From assembly GCA_018398575.1 (NCBI GenBank), contig JAGTXZ010000019.1, positions 992,001-1,056,000 of the forward strand: 64,000 nucleotides of DNA. Reading direction: 5' to 3'. Source of the stretch: Ampelomyces quisqualis (taxonomy: Eukaryota; Ascomycota; Dothideomycetes; Pleosporales; Phaeosphaeriaceae). Under the pieces are notes generated by a model that saw nothing but the letters and a program-made list of their open reading frames with translations, was not told the origin of the DNA and did not search any database. Below, piece after piece: positions 43,900 through 57,609 of the stretch (within the stretch, counting starts at the first letter, position 1; each line of letters opens with the position of its first letter). Position numbers and translations under genes: made by a program.

Positions 43900-46340
43900 T
43901 ATTACTACTTTGTTATTACACTTTTTTATTACACACATAGACTTAAGCAACTCTCTTTTACTCTTAGACAACCTATACTCTAATCTGCCTAAAATACTCT
44001 ATAAATTTATACTTAACGCTCCCTAAATCCTTAAGTCTAGAATTAAGAGAATAGTTACTGTCCTTAAGTAGCCAATTTAAGACAATGCTACTGTATGTGC
44101 CGCATAGGATACCTGGTAGCAGAACACGTTATAGGCCTAAGACTCTAATAATTCTAATCCTTAATAAGGTAAAGCTAAACGTTCTGCTATTATATAGACT
44201 TAATTTGGAGAAGAAGCCTATATTAAAAGTAGTAAACTATACGTATATTGCCTAAACTGTAGGCACATACTTTAACACCTAACTAACAAGCACATAAGAA
44301 TAAAACACCTTAGTAACTACCTTTAGTCTAATAGTTGTAGAGAAGTTATAGAATCTATCTATATAAGGTAGCTACTCCTATTTGTTACACTATTACGTCT
44401 ACAACCCTTGCAACTGTTTACTACTTAGCAATTTAAACTAGAAATTATACAAGTACTTCTTAATAGGAACTAGTCTTTTTAAACATTAGAGCGACCCTTA
44501 TTTTTTTACTTTGTAGAGTTTTTCTAGCCTAGTACTACTATACCTAGCTGATACAAGTTTACTCTTATGCTTTAGGAACAATACAAGCAGGTAACTAAAA
44601 ACCTCCTTTCTAATCTTAGCAAGTTAACAAAAATCTTAATTGCTCTTAACGCCTAGTCTGCAGCTAACTACCTAAGCTTTTTGGCTATTAAAGCCTATTA
44701 TATTAACACTAGTTAGCAGATAAGAGAGATTCTATTAGATTTTGTGCCCTTGCGTAAGTAGCACACTAGGGTTTCTATAGCATCTGATCTTATGTAGGTA
44801 CTTAAAAACACAAAAATATTAAAACAATTACTAGCAGTTACCTGCAATAACGCTTCAAATAATAGTACTCTTAGCAGAAGCCTAGAAAGTAATCTTGCTA
44901 ATAAGAGGGTTTCTTAGAACGCAAAGAAAAATACTATACTATGCCTTGCCTATATTATTAACCTAGTAGTGCAGGATATAATAGCTTACCTAAGGCTAAC
45001 AGTCTTGCTTAAGATTAAAGAGGCTTAGTAGCTGCAACGCTATTACGTTTACTAGATTAATAATAGCATATTAGTGCCCAACTCCTTACAAAAGGTATGT
45101 TACACTCTTTATTACAATTCTTTATTACGCACTAAGCTCTTCTAGATCTAGGCAATTTGTATTACTATTGATTTGTTCTCTTAACATTTTAAACAATTCC
45201 TAAAGGTACAATCTAATGTACTGCTAAAAAATTAACTCTGTATAATTTAAGATATTAAGACTAGGTAGAATTTAACCTATAATATGTGCAAGCGCGCCTG
45301 CTCCCTAGCTACTTATATTAACAAGTGGCTAGAGCAAGAGATTACACTTAATTAGGCCCTGCAAGGTAGCAGCAGTAATTTATAGAATAATAATATAGTT
45401 GTAGACTTTAAGAACCTTAAAAGGCTTTAGCTAGTACCTGCTAAGTAGTTACACCTTAGGGTAATAACACGCATGCTAGTAAACTTTAAAACAGCTACTA
45501 ACAGAATTAGTAAAAGCAACACACCTTAGGCCCTGTACATCTAGTTAATATACAACTAACTTTTTAACTTCCTAGATTAAATAATAACTAAGCTATCTAA
45601 CAAGGAGAATAAGACTAGCTATTACAAGGAGTAGCTAGCTGTAGTAAAGGCAGTAGTAGAGAAAGGCAAGAAGAAGTTGTTAAAGTATTATTTACGCATA
45701 GATAAGAAATAAGGATATCTTTACAACGTTGCAACTATCCTTAATCTATCTTAGAAGCTTACTGCATATAAAGTAGAGACTATGTTTATTACACATGTTT
45801 ATTATAGCACACTACTAATAACACCTAGAGTAACATATAGGAACTAGACTTTAAACGTATATATTAGCGTTAGTTCTTAGACTATATTAATTAATACAAA
45901 AACAACCCTGCAGCAACAAACAGAGACTACACTCTAGTTTATTCTTTGCAACTACAGTGTCTACCTAAACACTAGTAGTTTAGAAGGCCTTTCTCTTAAA
46001 CAACACAGTCTAGTAGGTTAAGCGCTAATATCCTTTATAAAACTAACGCAAGCATTAGACTACTCTATGCAGAAGCTCTCTGCTACCTTAGCACTTCTTT
46101 AACTAGTAAGGAAGATAAAGAGGAGTTATTAAATATACTTGTCTAGTAGCAGGCTAATATAGACACGTACCTACGCCTAGCCTAGGTAGCTAAAGACGTA
46201 CTAGCTGTATAGCTTGCAGAAGTTAGGGTTAAGCGCTTGTTTAATACTGCAAGAGACGTTCTAGAAGATTAACAGTATAGGCTTAGAGCAGAAACAATCT
46301 AGAAGATTATAGTTGTAAAACACGCAATTACTAAGGAGGA
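43900..46340 (+). pseudogene. hAT transposase (decayed)
   Basis: The diagnostic part is the C-terminal dimerisation region at about 46119-46335. It reads LRLAQVAKDVLAVQ, then VKRLFNTARDVLEDQ, then LRAETIQKIIVVKHAI. RLFNTARDV is the hAT hallmark. Upstream (44440-46110) the frame is full of TAG/TAA stops of RIP type. The start is uncertain, and at least one GT..AG-like interruption occurs near 45095-45160. Confidence 0.7.
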
Positions 46341-47051
46341 TGTACAACTAAACTGTTCTACACTACAATTGCTAACTGCAGGATCCTAACACAGCGCTAA
46401 GAGTGTCTAGGATCTACTTAAGCTTTTAGGTCCTATTAATTTTGCTAGTCTAACTAGCTCTAGAATCTGACGTTTTAAGGATTAGACAAGCAATAAAGAG
46501 CAGGAGGGTAACAGAGAAGATAATATTAAGGAATCTGTAACGCCTTTATATAGTGCACTACTCTAGACTCCTTAGTATAAGCAGCGTCTACAGAGGAAGA
46601 GATTAAGGCCTTCTTGTTTCTTAGACTAGCAAGCGTAATAAAAAAATGTAATAAATAGTAGCTCTTAACTATCTAAAACAACCTTAGTTAAAAACTGTAA
46701 TAAATATCTATAATAAGCAGATTATAAAGCTTATTAAACAGCTACAAGATTAGACTATTCCTGTAATAACCTTATTTTAGGATACACGCTAAAATATACT
46801 TATTTCTTTTGCCCTACTTTACTCCTAAGTAACATACTTGTTACAGGCGTTAGATTAGAGGCGCTGCACAAGTATAACCTTATAGCAGGTACTCTAACTA
46901 AACTAACAACCTAACCTTAACACCCTAAGCTGTATACCCTAACTTAAACCCTACACTAGCCTCTACATAACCTAAACCTTACTCTACCCCCCTTGTGCTT
47001 AACCCTAACCTAACCCCTACCTATAAGCAGGTACCCCAAACCTATTTACTA

Positions 47052-50000
47052 GCGTAAGTAAGCGTTCTAAGTTATTTAAGCTACACTCTGCTAGAAAAAC
47101 TTTTAAGCTTAGATAGAGAGAAAATTTTTGCTGTTCTATCCTAACAGCGTTAACTACTAATTAGTAGGCTTTATCTATATAGATAGCCTATTCCTACAAT
47201 TTCTTAATAGTAGGCTCTGTTAGTCTCTTAGAGCGTTTGTTTATATAAAGACTTTATCTAAGCGTAGTCTTGCATAGTACTACAGTTTCTTTAGTAGTAT
47301 CTAAAGCGTCTTCTACTATAGAAAGCTTCTTAGCACTTTAGTTATAAGCAACGTTTCCTTTCTTTAACGCAGTATCTTTGTCTGCAAGTATGTTTTAGAG
47401 CGCTTCCTTTCTAACTATAGAGTAATTCTTAGTATTCTAGCTGTAGGCAACGTCTCTTTTTCTTAACACAGTGTTTTTATCTGTAAGCCTATTTTAGAGC
47501 TGCTCTGTTTCTTCCTCTCTTTGTTATAGTGCATTTCTCTACTAAGCTGTAAGAGAAGTAGTTAACGCAGTATCTTTGTCTATAAGTATGTTTTAGAGCT
47601 ACTCTATTTCTTTCTCCTTCTATTATAGTATATTCTTCTGCTAAGCTGCAAAGAAAGTAGCAAGTACTAGGTCTTCTTTGTCTTTAGTTTCTAAAGCAGA
47701 AGTAAACAATTAAAAAGTCTAGAACTATACCTACGCGTCTGCTCTTCCTTAGGAAAGATCTTATTCTTTTTTAGAAAGAGTATCTACTCTGCTGTTAATG
47801 TTTCCTAGGCAGTATTAGAATCTAATATTAAACGCGCTAAGAAACTCTACTTAGCAGACGTATTACTCTGTTAGTAGTTGTGTAGTAGCAAAGTATTCTA
47901 GGTTCTTATAGTCTATAAGCACAGTAAAATACTTTACTTTCTAAAGTTTAGTTTTCTACTACTCTAGGCACTTAACTATAGCTAACAGCTCCTTATTATA
48001 GATAGTGTAGTTAGCTTTTGTAGCTATATTCTTTGCTAAGTAGTAAGCTACAGCCTAAAGGCGTCTATCCTTACTATATTAAGACAGCACTTTTCTAGTT
48101 AACTACCCTAAGGCGTTATATTCTACTACTATTTCTAGCTCTATATTAAAGTTTGCTAGAGATAGTTTTGCTATAAAAGCTTTCTTTAGCTTATTAAAGG
48201 ACATCTGTTGTTTAAAGCCCTAGTAAAAGGCTACGCTTTTTTTAGTTAGCCTAGTTAGTAGAGTAGCTAGCTCTAAGAAGTCTTTTATAAACTGTTAGTA
48301 GAAGTTAGCAAAGCTAACAAAACTCTAGACTTCTTTAACTGTCTTAGAGGGCTCCTAGAAACGTATAGTAGTTACTTTTTTAGAGTTTATACTTATTCCT
48401 TTCTTAGCCTTAATAATAAATCTAAGGTATTTAGTTTCTTTTACGCTAAACTTACTTTTCTTTATATTAAGGTATAACCTTACTGCCCTAAGTTTCTAGA
48501 TTACTAGCTTTACCTTTTTCTTATAGTCTGCCTTAAACTTACTTATGTATATTAACACGTTGTCTATGTAAGCTAAACAGAAATTATTTAGGTATTCTCT
48601 TAGTGTCTAATTAATATATCTCTAGAACGTGCTTAAAGCGTTTGTAAGTCTAAAAGGCGTTATAAGCTACTTATAGAGGCTAAAGCGCGTCTAGAAGGCT
48701 ATCTTCTATTTATCTTCTTTAGCAATTCTAATCTTATAGAAAGCTTAAATAACATCTACTTTAGTAAACTATTTAGCTTTAGTAATCTAGGCTAAGGTCT
48801 CTTAGATAAGTAGAAGTAGGTATTAGTCCTTTCTTATAATTACGTTAAGGGCCTAGTAGTCTATATAGAACTACAGGCCCTCTTCTAGCTTCTTTACAAA
48901 TAGAACTAGTATAGGAGCGCTTAACTAGCTTACTTGTATAAAGCTATAGTCTAAGTAAGAAGTAAGCTCTTTTTAGAGTACAAAGAGTTCTTCTCTTAAC
49001 ATACTATATAGTAAGCTCTGTAGCACCTCTGCAGTCTTTCTATCTTTTTTTACTAGCTTAATAGAATAATTAATAGTAGGTTCTCTTACTAGAGAGAGTT
49101 AGTTTACTTTCTTGCGTAGGAAGGTTTTGTATTTCCCTTTTAGGTAATCTAGAAGTACTAACCTAGAGTCTACTTAGAGCTTAGTTTTTAGGGCCTTCTA
49201 GATATCTGCTATTAACGCAGCGTAAAAGTAAATAGATTTGTCCTTCTAGCTCTATTATAGCTAAGCTAAGTACGCAGCTGCTATAATGCTCTATAGTAAA
49301 AGAGGTTTTCTTTTCTCTTAGCTTCTAACTTACGTCTAAGTAGAGTAGATATATATTAATTTCTTTGCTAGTGCAATAGTAACATTATACTAGTTTATCT
49401 ATAGTTAACTTAAAACTAGGTTGTATTCTTTATCTCTGTCTAGTTTATAGGCCTATAGTATATTCTTATGCCTATTAATGTTAATCCTTATCTAGACAGC
49501 TGTCTTTATCTAAGACTAGGCTCTAGTAATCTTAATAATTTCTCTTAAGGCTATTAACTTACACTTTAACTTATTCTTGTAGATAAACTTAGTTAAGGTT
49601 ATAGCGTAAGTAAGACACCTAGTGTTAATTATTATAGAAGTAACTGTTATTTTATTAATAATAGTGTGTATAGTAATAGGTTCTTTGTCTAGCTATTTCT
49701 TTTAGAATTATTAAAATCTCTTATCCTCTTTTAGTGTTATGTTACTATACTTATGTCTGCGCCTTTAGACAAGAGTTACTTGTTTTCTAAGCTTAGAGTA
49801 TCTTTTAACGCGTTCTCTTTTTTCTTGCCCTATGCTTCAGCTGCTACAGCTTTAGTAAGTTTTAAAAGTAAAAATAGTTTACATCTGCTAGCGTAGTGTC
49901 TTAACTTACTATAGCAAAGGTATAAGTTGTTTTGTCTCTAGTAAGACTGCTCTTCTGTAGTAGCCTACTTAGCTTTCTTTCTTTTAGAGAATTTTCTCTT

Positions 50001-50931
50001 AGTCCTCCTAGAATGTCCTCTTGTAGGTTCCTAATCTATAGGTTTTCTAACGTTCTGTCTTTTAGTGTGCTTACTACTAAGTTTTGCCTTGTATAAGTTT
50101 TCCTTAATAATTGCTACTCTATCTATAAGGTTGTAGATTTTTTATTTAGGTTTAGTTTCTACAGAAATTATTCTATCTTGTAGGTCTAGCTAGATAGCGC
50201 TTAAGTACTTTGTTTTTAGGTTTACTTTGTTATCTTTCTTGCTTATATTGTAAGCTAGCCTTATAAACTCTATATTAAAGCTCTAGAGAAAAGACTTGTT
50301 TTATTAGATTGTTTAGAGTTTTCTTTATAATCTTTTGTTATGTAGCTTGTTGCTAAATTAGTTATTTAGAAAGTCCTAAAGTTCTTTTGTAGAGCTCTAA
50401 GAGTTCTAGGTTACCTAAGATAAGGCTACACTAGCTACTAACCTCTTAAGGCAGTTAAAGATATAGCCTACTTAAGAGCCTAGTCTTGCGCTATTATGTT
50501 CTAGTTTGTACTTTATTTAGGCCTTAAAGATGTAGTAATCCTTTTAATCTCTTCTATACGCTTCTAGGTTAAGGACTTTGTAAGTCTTCTAGAGTAGAAG
50601 AAAGCTTTCTAAAGAGGTCTGTATAAAGCTAAAGGTTTTTAAAGTTACTTAGGCTGTAAGCCTTGCAACTTATTCCTGCAGATTTCTTACTAGTAATACT
50701 AAGTCTAGATCTGCGCTTATAGGAGACTTTTCTTTTTTGTTATTAGAGAGTCTAGCTGTTAGAAAGTTATATACTTTCTGCTAGGTAGGCGTTCTTTTAA
50801 GGCTGTTTAACAGCAATTATTTTTTAATCTGTTGTTTCTCTAGGTTTAAGAAGTTATTAATAATTATTTAATTAAACTTATTCTTAATAACTAACTTAGG
50901 GACGCTGTTGCGTCTTATCTAGATAGCTTAT
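47052..50931 (-). pseudogene. outer Gypsy gag, reverse transcriptase and RNase H (decayed)
   Basis: On the minus strand, RT motifs are clear: LVLFVKKLEEGL, FYIDYxALN, AFYKIRI, ITPFRLTNALSTFxRYIN and AYIDNVLIY (about 48545-48570, decayed from YIDDVLIY). RNase H follows with LANFNIELEIVVEYNALG (about 48100-48170) and LLAIVKCLE. A decayed zinc knuckle (CYSKLRHYASRC) lies near 49880-49930, marking gag. The polyprotein is then cut by hAT copy A and resumes with integrase at 41146. Confidence 0.85.
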
Positions 50932-51213
50932 TATAAGAGGTTTGTATAGTAGCAAAGTTATAAGATAACAATAGTAGTACAGGTAGAAGTAAGTTAATTC
51001 CTGTTCTACAGCTTTAGTGCAGAACAGCTCTTTTGTAAATACAACTAAACACGTATTTTTATAACTAAAATGCACTAAGTCTGCGCTAGCGTAGCGCTAT
51101 TAAGACGCTAGGGCAGCTATACGCGTTTTATGCGTATACTAGCTAAGGTAGCGTTATAGTAGCGCAGGCGCATTACTGCGCAACTAACAGCTCTACGCTA
51201 TAGTATCTTTACA
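50932..51213 (-). repeat. inner Gypsy 3' LTR
   Basis: It starts TATAAGAGG (TGTAAGAGG before RIP) and ends TCTTTACA. It is the same length as its partner at 57610-57891 and retains CpG-rich words such as GCTAGCGTAGCGC. Confidence 0.92.
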
Positions 51214-51479
51214 ATTATTTCCTTCTCTCTAGAATTACTGTCTAAGTAATTTGTATAACGTTAGGTCTTGTTAGTGTGTACTTAACATTGTTATTATAAA
51301 GGCTGTTGTTGTACTAAGGCTAAAACTCTAGGTAATTCTAAGAGGTAGCTAGTAGCTATAGTAATAGTAGAAATATAGTAGAACTTTGTGTGCCTAATCT
51401 TTTCTGCTTCTTTAGTAACAATTATATTACTATTACTACTACACTATCTTCTAGCTCTACGCTGTTATAACTCTATTGC

Positions 51480-52570
51480 CTCTATATTAATTACTATAAG
51501 TACTACGCTTATACTGCCTGCTACCTCTACTATCTTTATAAGTAGTATAACGCTAGCGTTGTAACATTACTAACCTAGCGCTTAGGCTATACTTGTTGCC
51601 TGCTATAGTAGTATCCTTAATATTAAGCTAGCTAAGCTAGTTTGCCTACGCTGCGCTAAGAGTCTAAAGATTAATAGTACTTTATACAACTACGTCTCTA
51701 GTAGCCTATAGTGTAATAGGTGCGCCTATAAAAAGAAGTTTTGTACTCTAGTACTACTAAGTTTTGTTAAGAGCTAGAATACTCTATACTAGCAGCAGCA
51801 GCGCTTTACTACTAATAAGGCTAGAGTAAACCTAGATGTTAACGCGTAAAAGATAGCGTTGCGCTAGTAGACTACTTTAGTAGAGCTTTTCCTCTATAAA
51901 GAGGTAAAGTTTAGGGGTTGCTATTAGCCTAAGAGTAATAAGATCTAGATCTTGCAGGTTAAGGCAACTAACTACCTTTCTACTACAGTAGAAAGTATTC
52001 TTAATCTTCTACAGGCCTAAGTAAGTTATTTTTTCTTATTTCTTACAGTTGCTGCGCTGTTGTTCTAACGTTATCTAGGCTAATCTGCTACTGCTTAGCA
52101 AGGCTAACGCGCAGTCTAACTTTAACCTTAATTTAAAGAAAGCTGCTAGCAACTAGGGCTCTAATTCTAGAAGGCGTAAGAAGTAGAAGGAGGAGAGGGA
52201 TAAAACCCCTCCTCCTTAGAGCCCTACTCCTACGCCTTCTTCTTCTAAAGAAAAGGGTAAGGCTAAGGGTAAGGCTAAGGCTAAAGCTAAGGCTAAGGCC
52301 CCTAGGAAACGCCTAGCTAAGTCCTAGCTATCTAAGCAGCCTCTTTTTAAGCGCTCTGCTACTAAGGGCAAGCTAAAGCGCTCTTAACGCGCTGCTACTA
52401 CGCTGTTAACTTATAAGCTAGTAGGTAATCTAGGTAAAGCTACTGCAAAGAGGTAAGAAGGTGTAGAAGAGGTTAAGAGAGAGAATAAGAAGAGTAGTAG
52501 AGACAAGTTTTCTATCTCTAAGGACCTAGATAACAAGGACTTTCTAGAGTAAGCTAGTATTTATGCCTAG
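51480..52570 (+). pseudogene. antisense coding region in inner Gypsy element (zinc-finger-like)
   Basis: The plus strand, opposite to pol, reads VCLRCAKSLKINSTLYN, then QCNRCAYKKKFC at about 51630-51760, a CxxC...CxxC...C array. Further on (about 52150-52560) it reads a basic tail: PPPQSPTPTPSSSKEKGK, an AKGKAKAKAKAK run, and KRENKKSSRDKFSISKD. The minus-strand reading here is low-complexity Leu/Ala. The CLRC...CNRC pattern resembles a cysteine array I have seen in proteins tied to fungal transposons. Whether the element carried this gene or captured it is not clear. A GTAAGT..TTACAG pair at 52020-52050 is only about 28 nt apart, short for an intron. Confidence 0.5.
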
Positions 52571-52579
52571 TTACGCTGC

Positions 52580-55500
52580 TTAGGCGCTAGTGTTGCGCTG
52601 CTAAGGCGCCTAGTTTTTTCTTTTTTCTTTTTTCCTTTGTTTTTTCTTTTGTTTTTTCTGTATATTAATTTGTAATAATAATTAATCTTCTCTCTAGCTA
52701 TACTTTTCTATAAGTAATTTGTCTATATCTTTTTAATTAACCTACTTGTTATATTCTAGTAGCTAGCCTTTCTATTTAACTAGGTAATTTACTAAACGTC
52801 TGTTACGCTGCTTTGCTAGGACAGCTTTAACCTTATAGCGTTACCCTAGCTTATTGCTATTGTCTAAGTTAACAGGCCTAAGTAGAGTTAATTCTTCTCT
52901 CTCTTTTAGCACAAATAGCTAGAGCAAGGACGTATAGAATACAGAGTAAACCTTTATATATAATAGAAGTAAGATTCTAAAAGCTTGTAAGCTAATTTGC
53001 TTATCTACTAGAAAGAGGCCTATTTAGCGCAGCAACAGCTTTTTGCTAGCGCTGCGCAGGCGTAGATACTTTATTAATAAGAAAATTATATCCTCTAGCT
53101 TAAACCTTTAGAGCCTGTGTTTCTTATTGTAGTATTATTCTTAGTATTGTAAACTTTTGTTCTAGTAATTGGCTAAAGCGTCCTAAGTTTGCATAAGCTT
53201 TTGCAACCTTTTCTTAATACTAGGAACTTTAGTAAGTGCTGTTAGCTTACAGTTAAAGCGCAGGTAGAACTTATAGCAGGCAAAGAATAAGGATACTTCT
53301 AATGTAGCCTGTCTAGTATTATTGTATACAAACTCTACTAGTAACAGAAGGTGTACCTAATTATTTAGCTAATTACCTATAAAGGCTCTTAAGTATTGCT
53401 CTAGGGTTTTATTTTAACGTTCTGTTTAGCTGTCTGTCTGCAGATAGAAGGTAGTGCTAAGCTAGCGCTTTACCTTTGCTACAAAGCAGAAGTCTACCTA
53501 GAACTAAGAAGTAAAGACACTTCTTTTATCTAATACAATACCTTTAAGTAAGCTAAAGAATTGTACAACGTGTTCTAAGAACAGATCTACTAATTGTAAA
53601 GCAGTAACTGTTTTTTGTGTAGAAGTATACTTAGCTATTTTTGTGTACCTATTAACTATAACAAGTATTATATTATACATAACGCTGTAGCGCTTAGTAA
53701 GTAGTAGGCTTGTAACAAAATTTATTATAATTTCTTGCTATAGTCTTTAAGGTTAGAGGAGCGCGTTTAACACGCTAGCAGGGCGCTGCTTAAGCAACTT
53801 TGTGCCTTAGCACACTAAGTAAAAGTTAATGTACTTCTTAAGCTTTTTCTTAAGCCTAGGCTAATAGTAGTATTAGGCTACAAGCTTAAGCGTTTTAGCT
53901 TGCCTAAAATAGCTAGTAAGTAGATTGTTGTAATATAGCTTAAGAAGCTTAGCCTTAAGAGCTAGCTCTAGTAGAATATATAATTAGTTCTTAAACTAAA
54001 GGCTACCTAAAGCGTTAAGCTTCTAGTGCCTTAGGCGTTTACTGTTGCCTTAATAGGCAGACGCTAGAGATTTAACGTCCCTGCGTATTACAACTACTTC
54101 TAGGTTATTCTGTTATACTTATATACAGATTTTGAAGAAGAACTTAGAAAGTTTCTTATAAGCTAACCTTTCTAAGGCTGCAGCTCTTGCTTGTAACTGC
54201 GTAACTCTTTAGGCTATTACTAGTCTGCTCTTAGAAATCTTCTAATTAAGGCTATAGCTTTTAGCTGTTGCCTTAACGCTGTGCGTTAGGCTTTGTAACT
54301 GCGTAACTCTATAGGTTATTACTAGTCTGCTCTTAGGGTTCTCCTAATTAAGGCTGTAGCTTATAGCTGTTGCCTTAACGCTATGCGCTAGGCTTATAGA
54401 AACATCTTTATTAAGCTATTGTCTAGCTTTCTACTAACGCTAGCTCTTTACTAGATAGCTTAGCTTAGGTTCTTGCTAGCTGCAACTTCTTTTGCAGTGC
54501 TAGCAATATGTCTAATAGTTAAATATCTAGCGTGTTGCTGTTGTCTACAAGTTGCCTTAAAGGCCTATCTGCAGGATTTGTCTTTTTAGACTAATGCTTA
54601 ATCTTAAAGTTATAAGCAGCTAGCTTTATTACCTAGCTAGCCTGTTTTTTAGATAGAGTTAACGTGCCTATAAAGCCGCGTAGGTTGTTATAGTCTATCT
54701 ATATTTTTAACTAAACTGCTAGCCTCTTAACGTAGTAACGCTAGTGCTACACTACTATAACAATAGTAAGGGGCTCTAGGTTGTATATATAGTAGTTCTT
54801 TTCTACAGGTAAGAGCTTTCTTAACTAGAAGGCTACAGGGTGCTAGTTTCTATCTACATAGAGTTAAGAAAAGATACCTACTACTCTCTAAATAGAGGCA
54901 TTAGTTTCTAACTTAGATAGGAGTGTATAATTATAGTACTGCAGAACAGGCGTAGTTACAAACTTGTTGCATAGCTAGCGCTTTGCTTTCTCTGTAGCGT
55001 TAGGCTAGTTAAAAGGACTAGACTTCTTTCCTTAAACTAACCCTTTTAGAAGATTAGTAATTAAGCTAACAATAATAGAGAAACTCTGTATAAAGCGTTA
55101 ATAAAAGTTTGTAAAGCCTAAAAAGACTTAAATATCCTTAAAGAACGTTAGCGTAGGCTAATTAATAACTACGCAAACTTGTTTTAGATCTATTGTAACA
55201 CTATTAAGGCGCACAATAAACCTTAAGAACTTAACTTAGTTAGTAGCAAAGGTATACTTTTTTAAGTTAACAAAAAGACTATATTCTCTTAGCTTAGCAA
55301 GTACTTTTCTTACCTGTTTCTAATAATCCTCTCTCTTTTAAGAAAAGATTAGGATATTGTTAAGATAGACAACGCAAAAGATATCTAAATACAAAGCTAA
55401 GGCTTTATTAATATACCTCTAGAACGTAGCAGGCGCGTTAGTTAGCCTAAAGGGCATAACTATATACTTAAAGTAGCTGTATTGCGTGCAAAACGCTGTC

Positions 55501-57600
55501 TTCTACTTATTGCCTTACTAGATCTTAATCTAGTAATACGCGTTCTTAAAATTAAGCTTAGTAAACTTTACTAATCTATAGAGCTAATTAAGAGTTTTCC
55601 TAATTAAGAAAAGAGCTAGTCTATTCTTCTTAGTAACTTAATTAAGGCCTTAATAATCTACGCAAAGGCGTAGCGTTCTATCTTTTTTAGAAACAAACAG
55701 AATAGGTGCTCCTGCAGAGCTTATGCTTTCTTAGATCTAGCCTAAGCTCTACGCTGTTGCTAAGTAGTTGCGCAGTACACTTAGCTTCTTTAGTAAGAGG
55801 TTATAGAGCAGCCTATATAGAGCTGTAGTTTCTTCTTTTAACTTAATAGTGTAGTTGCTTCTATAGTGCTGCAGTAGCGCGTTAGCAGCGTTACTATTTG
55901 CAACGTCTTTAAAATCCTTAAGTTTAATAGGCTACAATAGGTATTTAGCAGAGAAAGATTATAGACTGCCTACTAAGACTGCGTACACGCTTAGCTTGTT
56001 ATAAAGAAATTCTGTAAAGGTTTTTGCGTCTTTAACTCTTATTGTATTAGTGTTAAGCTTATAGCGCTACTGCTTTAACTCGCAGTTAATAACAACGCGT
56101 CTCTCTTTTAGGCTTAGTAACCCTAAAATAACAAGTTAAGCTGCGTTAGCAATTTTGTATAGAATAGTAGTAAAGGACTTAGTAACGCTCTAGTTGTCCT
56201 TTATTGTTAGATAGGCCTAATAAGCGTAGAAGCTAGGCACTATACTTAAGTTAAGTAAGCAGATAGTTAGTAGCGCTGCGCTGTTAATCTAAGAGAAGTT
56301 CTTAAGCAAGGCAACTTTCTTGTTAATTGTGCTAAGTTCTGCACTATAGTTAATTAGTATTTATATAGGCTGCGCAGCGCTGTTGTTACGCAGCGTTCTA
56401 AGTACTTTAATACAATTCTTCTATTATAGTAGAACTTAGGCTGTTAAGAGAGAAAGTCTTCTTAGGCCTTCTTGTTTTTTATTTGTATTAAGTTTAAGCT
56501 AGTAACAGAAGAAGAGCTGTTAAGCCTTAATCTACACTCTTTAGTTTAATAGCCTATCTTACTGCAATAGTAGCAGGCGTTAGTTAGCTTTAGGCCTAGG
56601 TTTGCAGTGCTAGTAACACAACGTTATAGAGCTGTTGCGTTTAGTTTAGGCTACAAAGTTTTTTCTGTACTAGGCGTTCTATGTGTGCAATAGTGTAGTA
56701 ATAGTATACTACTACTACAGCGTAAGTTATCTTTTAGCGTTACAGCGCGTTTAATAAGTTCTTTACAGGTAGTAGAAAACTTAGTGTAGTTAGAGAAAGC
56801 TACTCTAATCTCTAGGTAGAGTTTACTGTACAAGTGTATTACTAGGTATTTCTGCTTATAAGAAGGGTTTACCTAATTTTCTAACGTTAATAGATAGGCT
56901 GTAAATTTGTTTACTGTTTAGCTGTCTTTTTAGACTATTTTTTAATACTGCATAGTAACTTAGAGCTTTCTATTTATAGGGCTCTTAATCTAATTAAGTA
57001 GAAAGGACATTATATTACGCTACGCTAGCGTTTTGCTATTATCTTCCTATTCTCTCTATATCTATATTTGTTAAAACGTAGTTTGTAGGTATTAGAAGGT
57101 AAAGGCAATCTTTTAGTTCTTAAGCTAGAAGGCTAAGAAGTCTAATTAAAAGGTAATAGATAGCCTAGCCTTAAAGTCTTAATACTCTCTAATTTCTTTG
57201 CCTTTAAAGATAGAGATTTTCTTAATCTTTAGCCTGCGTTCTAGTAGCGCTAATAGGTTAAGTTAGAGGCGTTGCGCTAGTAGAGACATGTTGCGTCTAC
57301 TAAGAGAGGTTAGTTCTGCTTTATTAGGAGCGCTTAAGGGCTATTTAAGAGGTAGAAGAGGCTGTTTACCTGCTAATAATTACTTCTATTAGTGTACTTT
57401 CTTCTCTAGAGTCTAAATCTTAGCTTACTTCTTAAGCTCTTGGCGCTAGCGCTTTAGCTGCGCTAAGTGTTTGCCTAGGCTAAGTATTAATTTCTTATTA
57501 GGGGTGTTTTCTCTTAATAGGTTAGCTAGTAGGCTTAGAGGCAGATCCTAATCTATTGTTATTAGGTAACTAGGCTGCTATTCTTTTGCAAGGTAGAAGA
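52580..57600 (-). pseudogene. inner Gypsy gag-pol (decayed)
   Basis: A gag zinc knuckle reads CYYCSKIGYQTKEC near 56545-56590, with His changed to Tyr (CAT to TAT). RT follows, with WKTAFRTxYGYFKYIVMPF, RLTNAPATF and VVYLNNILIF near 55348-55375 (YLDDIL before RIP). Integrase reads IILVIVNRYTKIAKY, FLEHVVQFFSLLKGIV and LQTDSQTERQNKTLEQYLRAF (53400-53660). A tail with RLVNYLVKQKGQLLEYNK (near 52770) resembles a chromodomain. Stops are nearly all TAG/TAA from Trp or Gln codons. Confidence 0.88.
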
Positions 57601-57609
57601 ATTAAAAAC

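Larger units (their letters stand above)
41147..47051 (+). mobile_element. hAT transposon copy A
   Basis: The element is about 5.9 kb with inverted ends CAGTAAATAGGT and ACCTATTTACTA, followed inward by repeated GGTTAGGTTA-type subterminal motifs. Flanks GCGTACAG (41139-41146) and GCGTAAGT (47052-47059) share GCGTA, an imperfect 8-bp target duplication consistent with hAT. It lies in the outer Gypsy element between integrase and RNase H. Copy B is the same element in the opposite direction at 62598-58777 plus 37114-35848. Confidence 0.82.
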
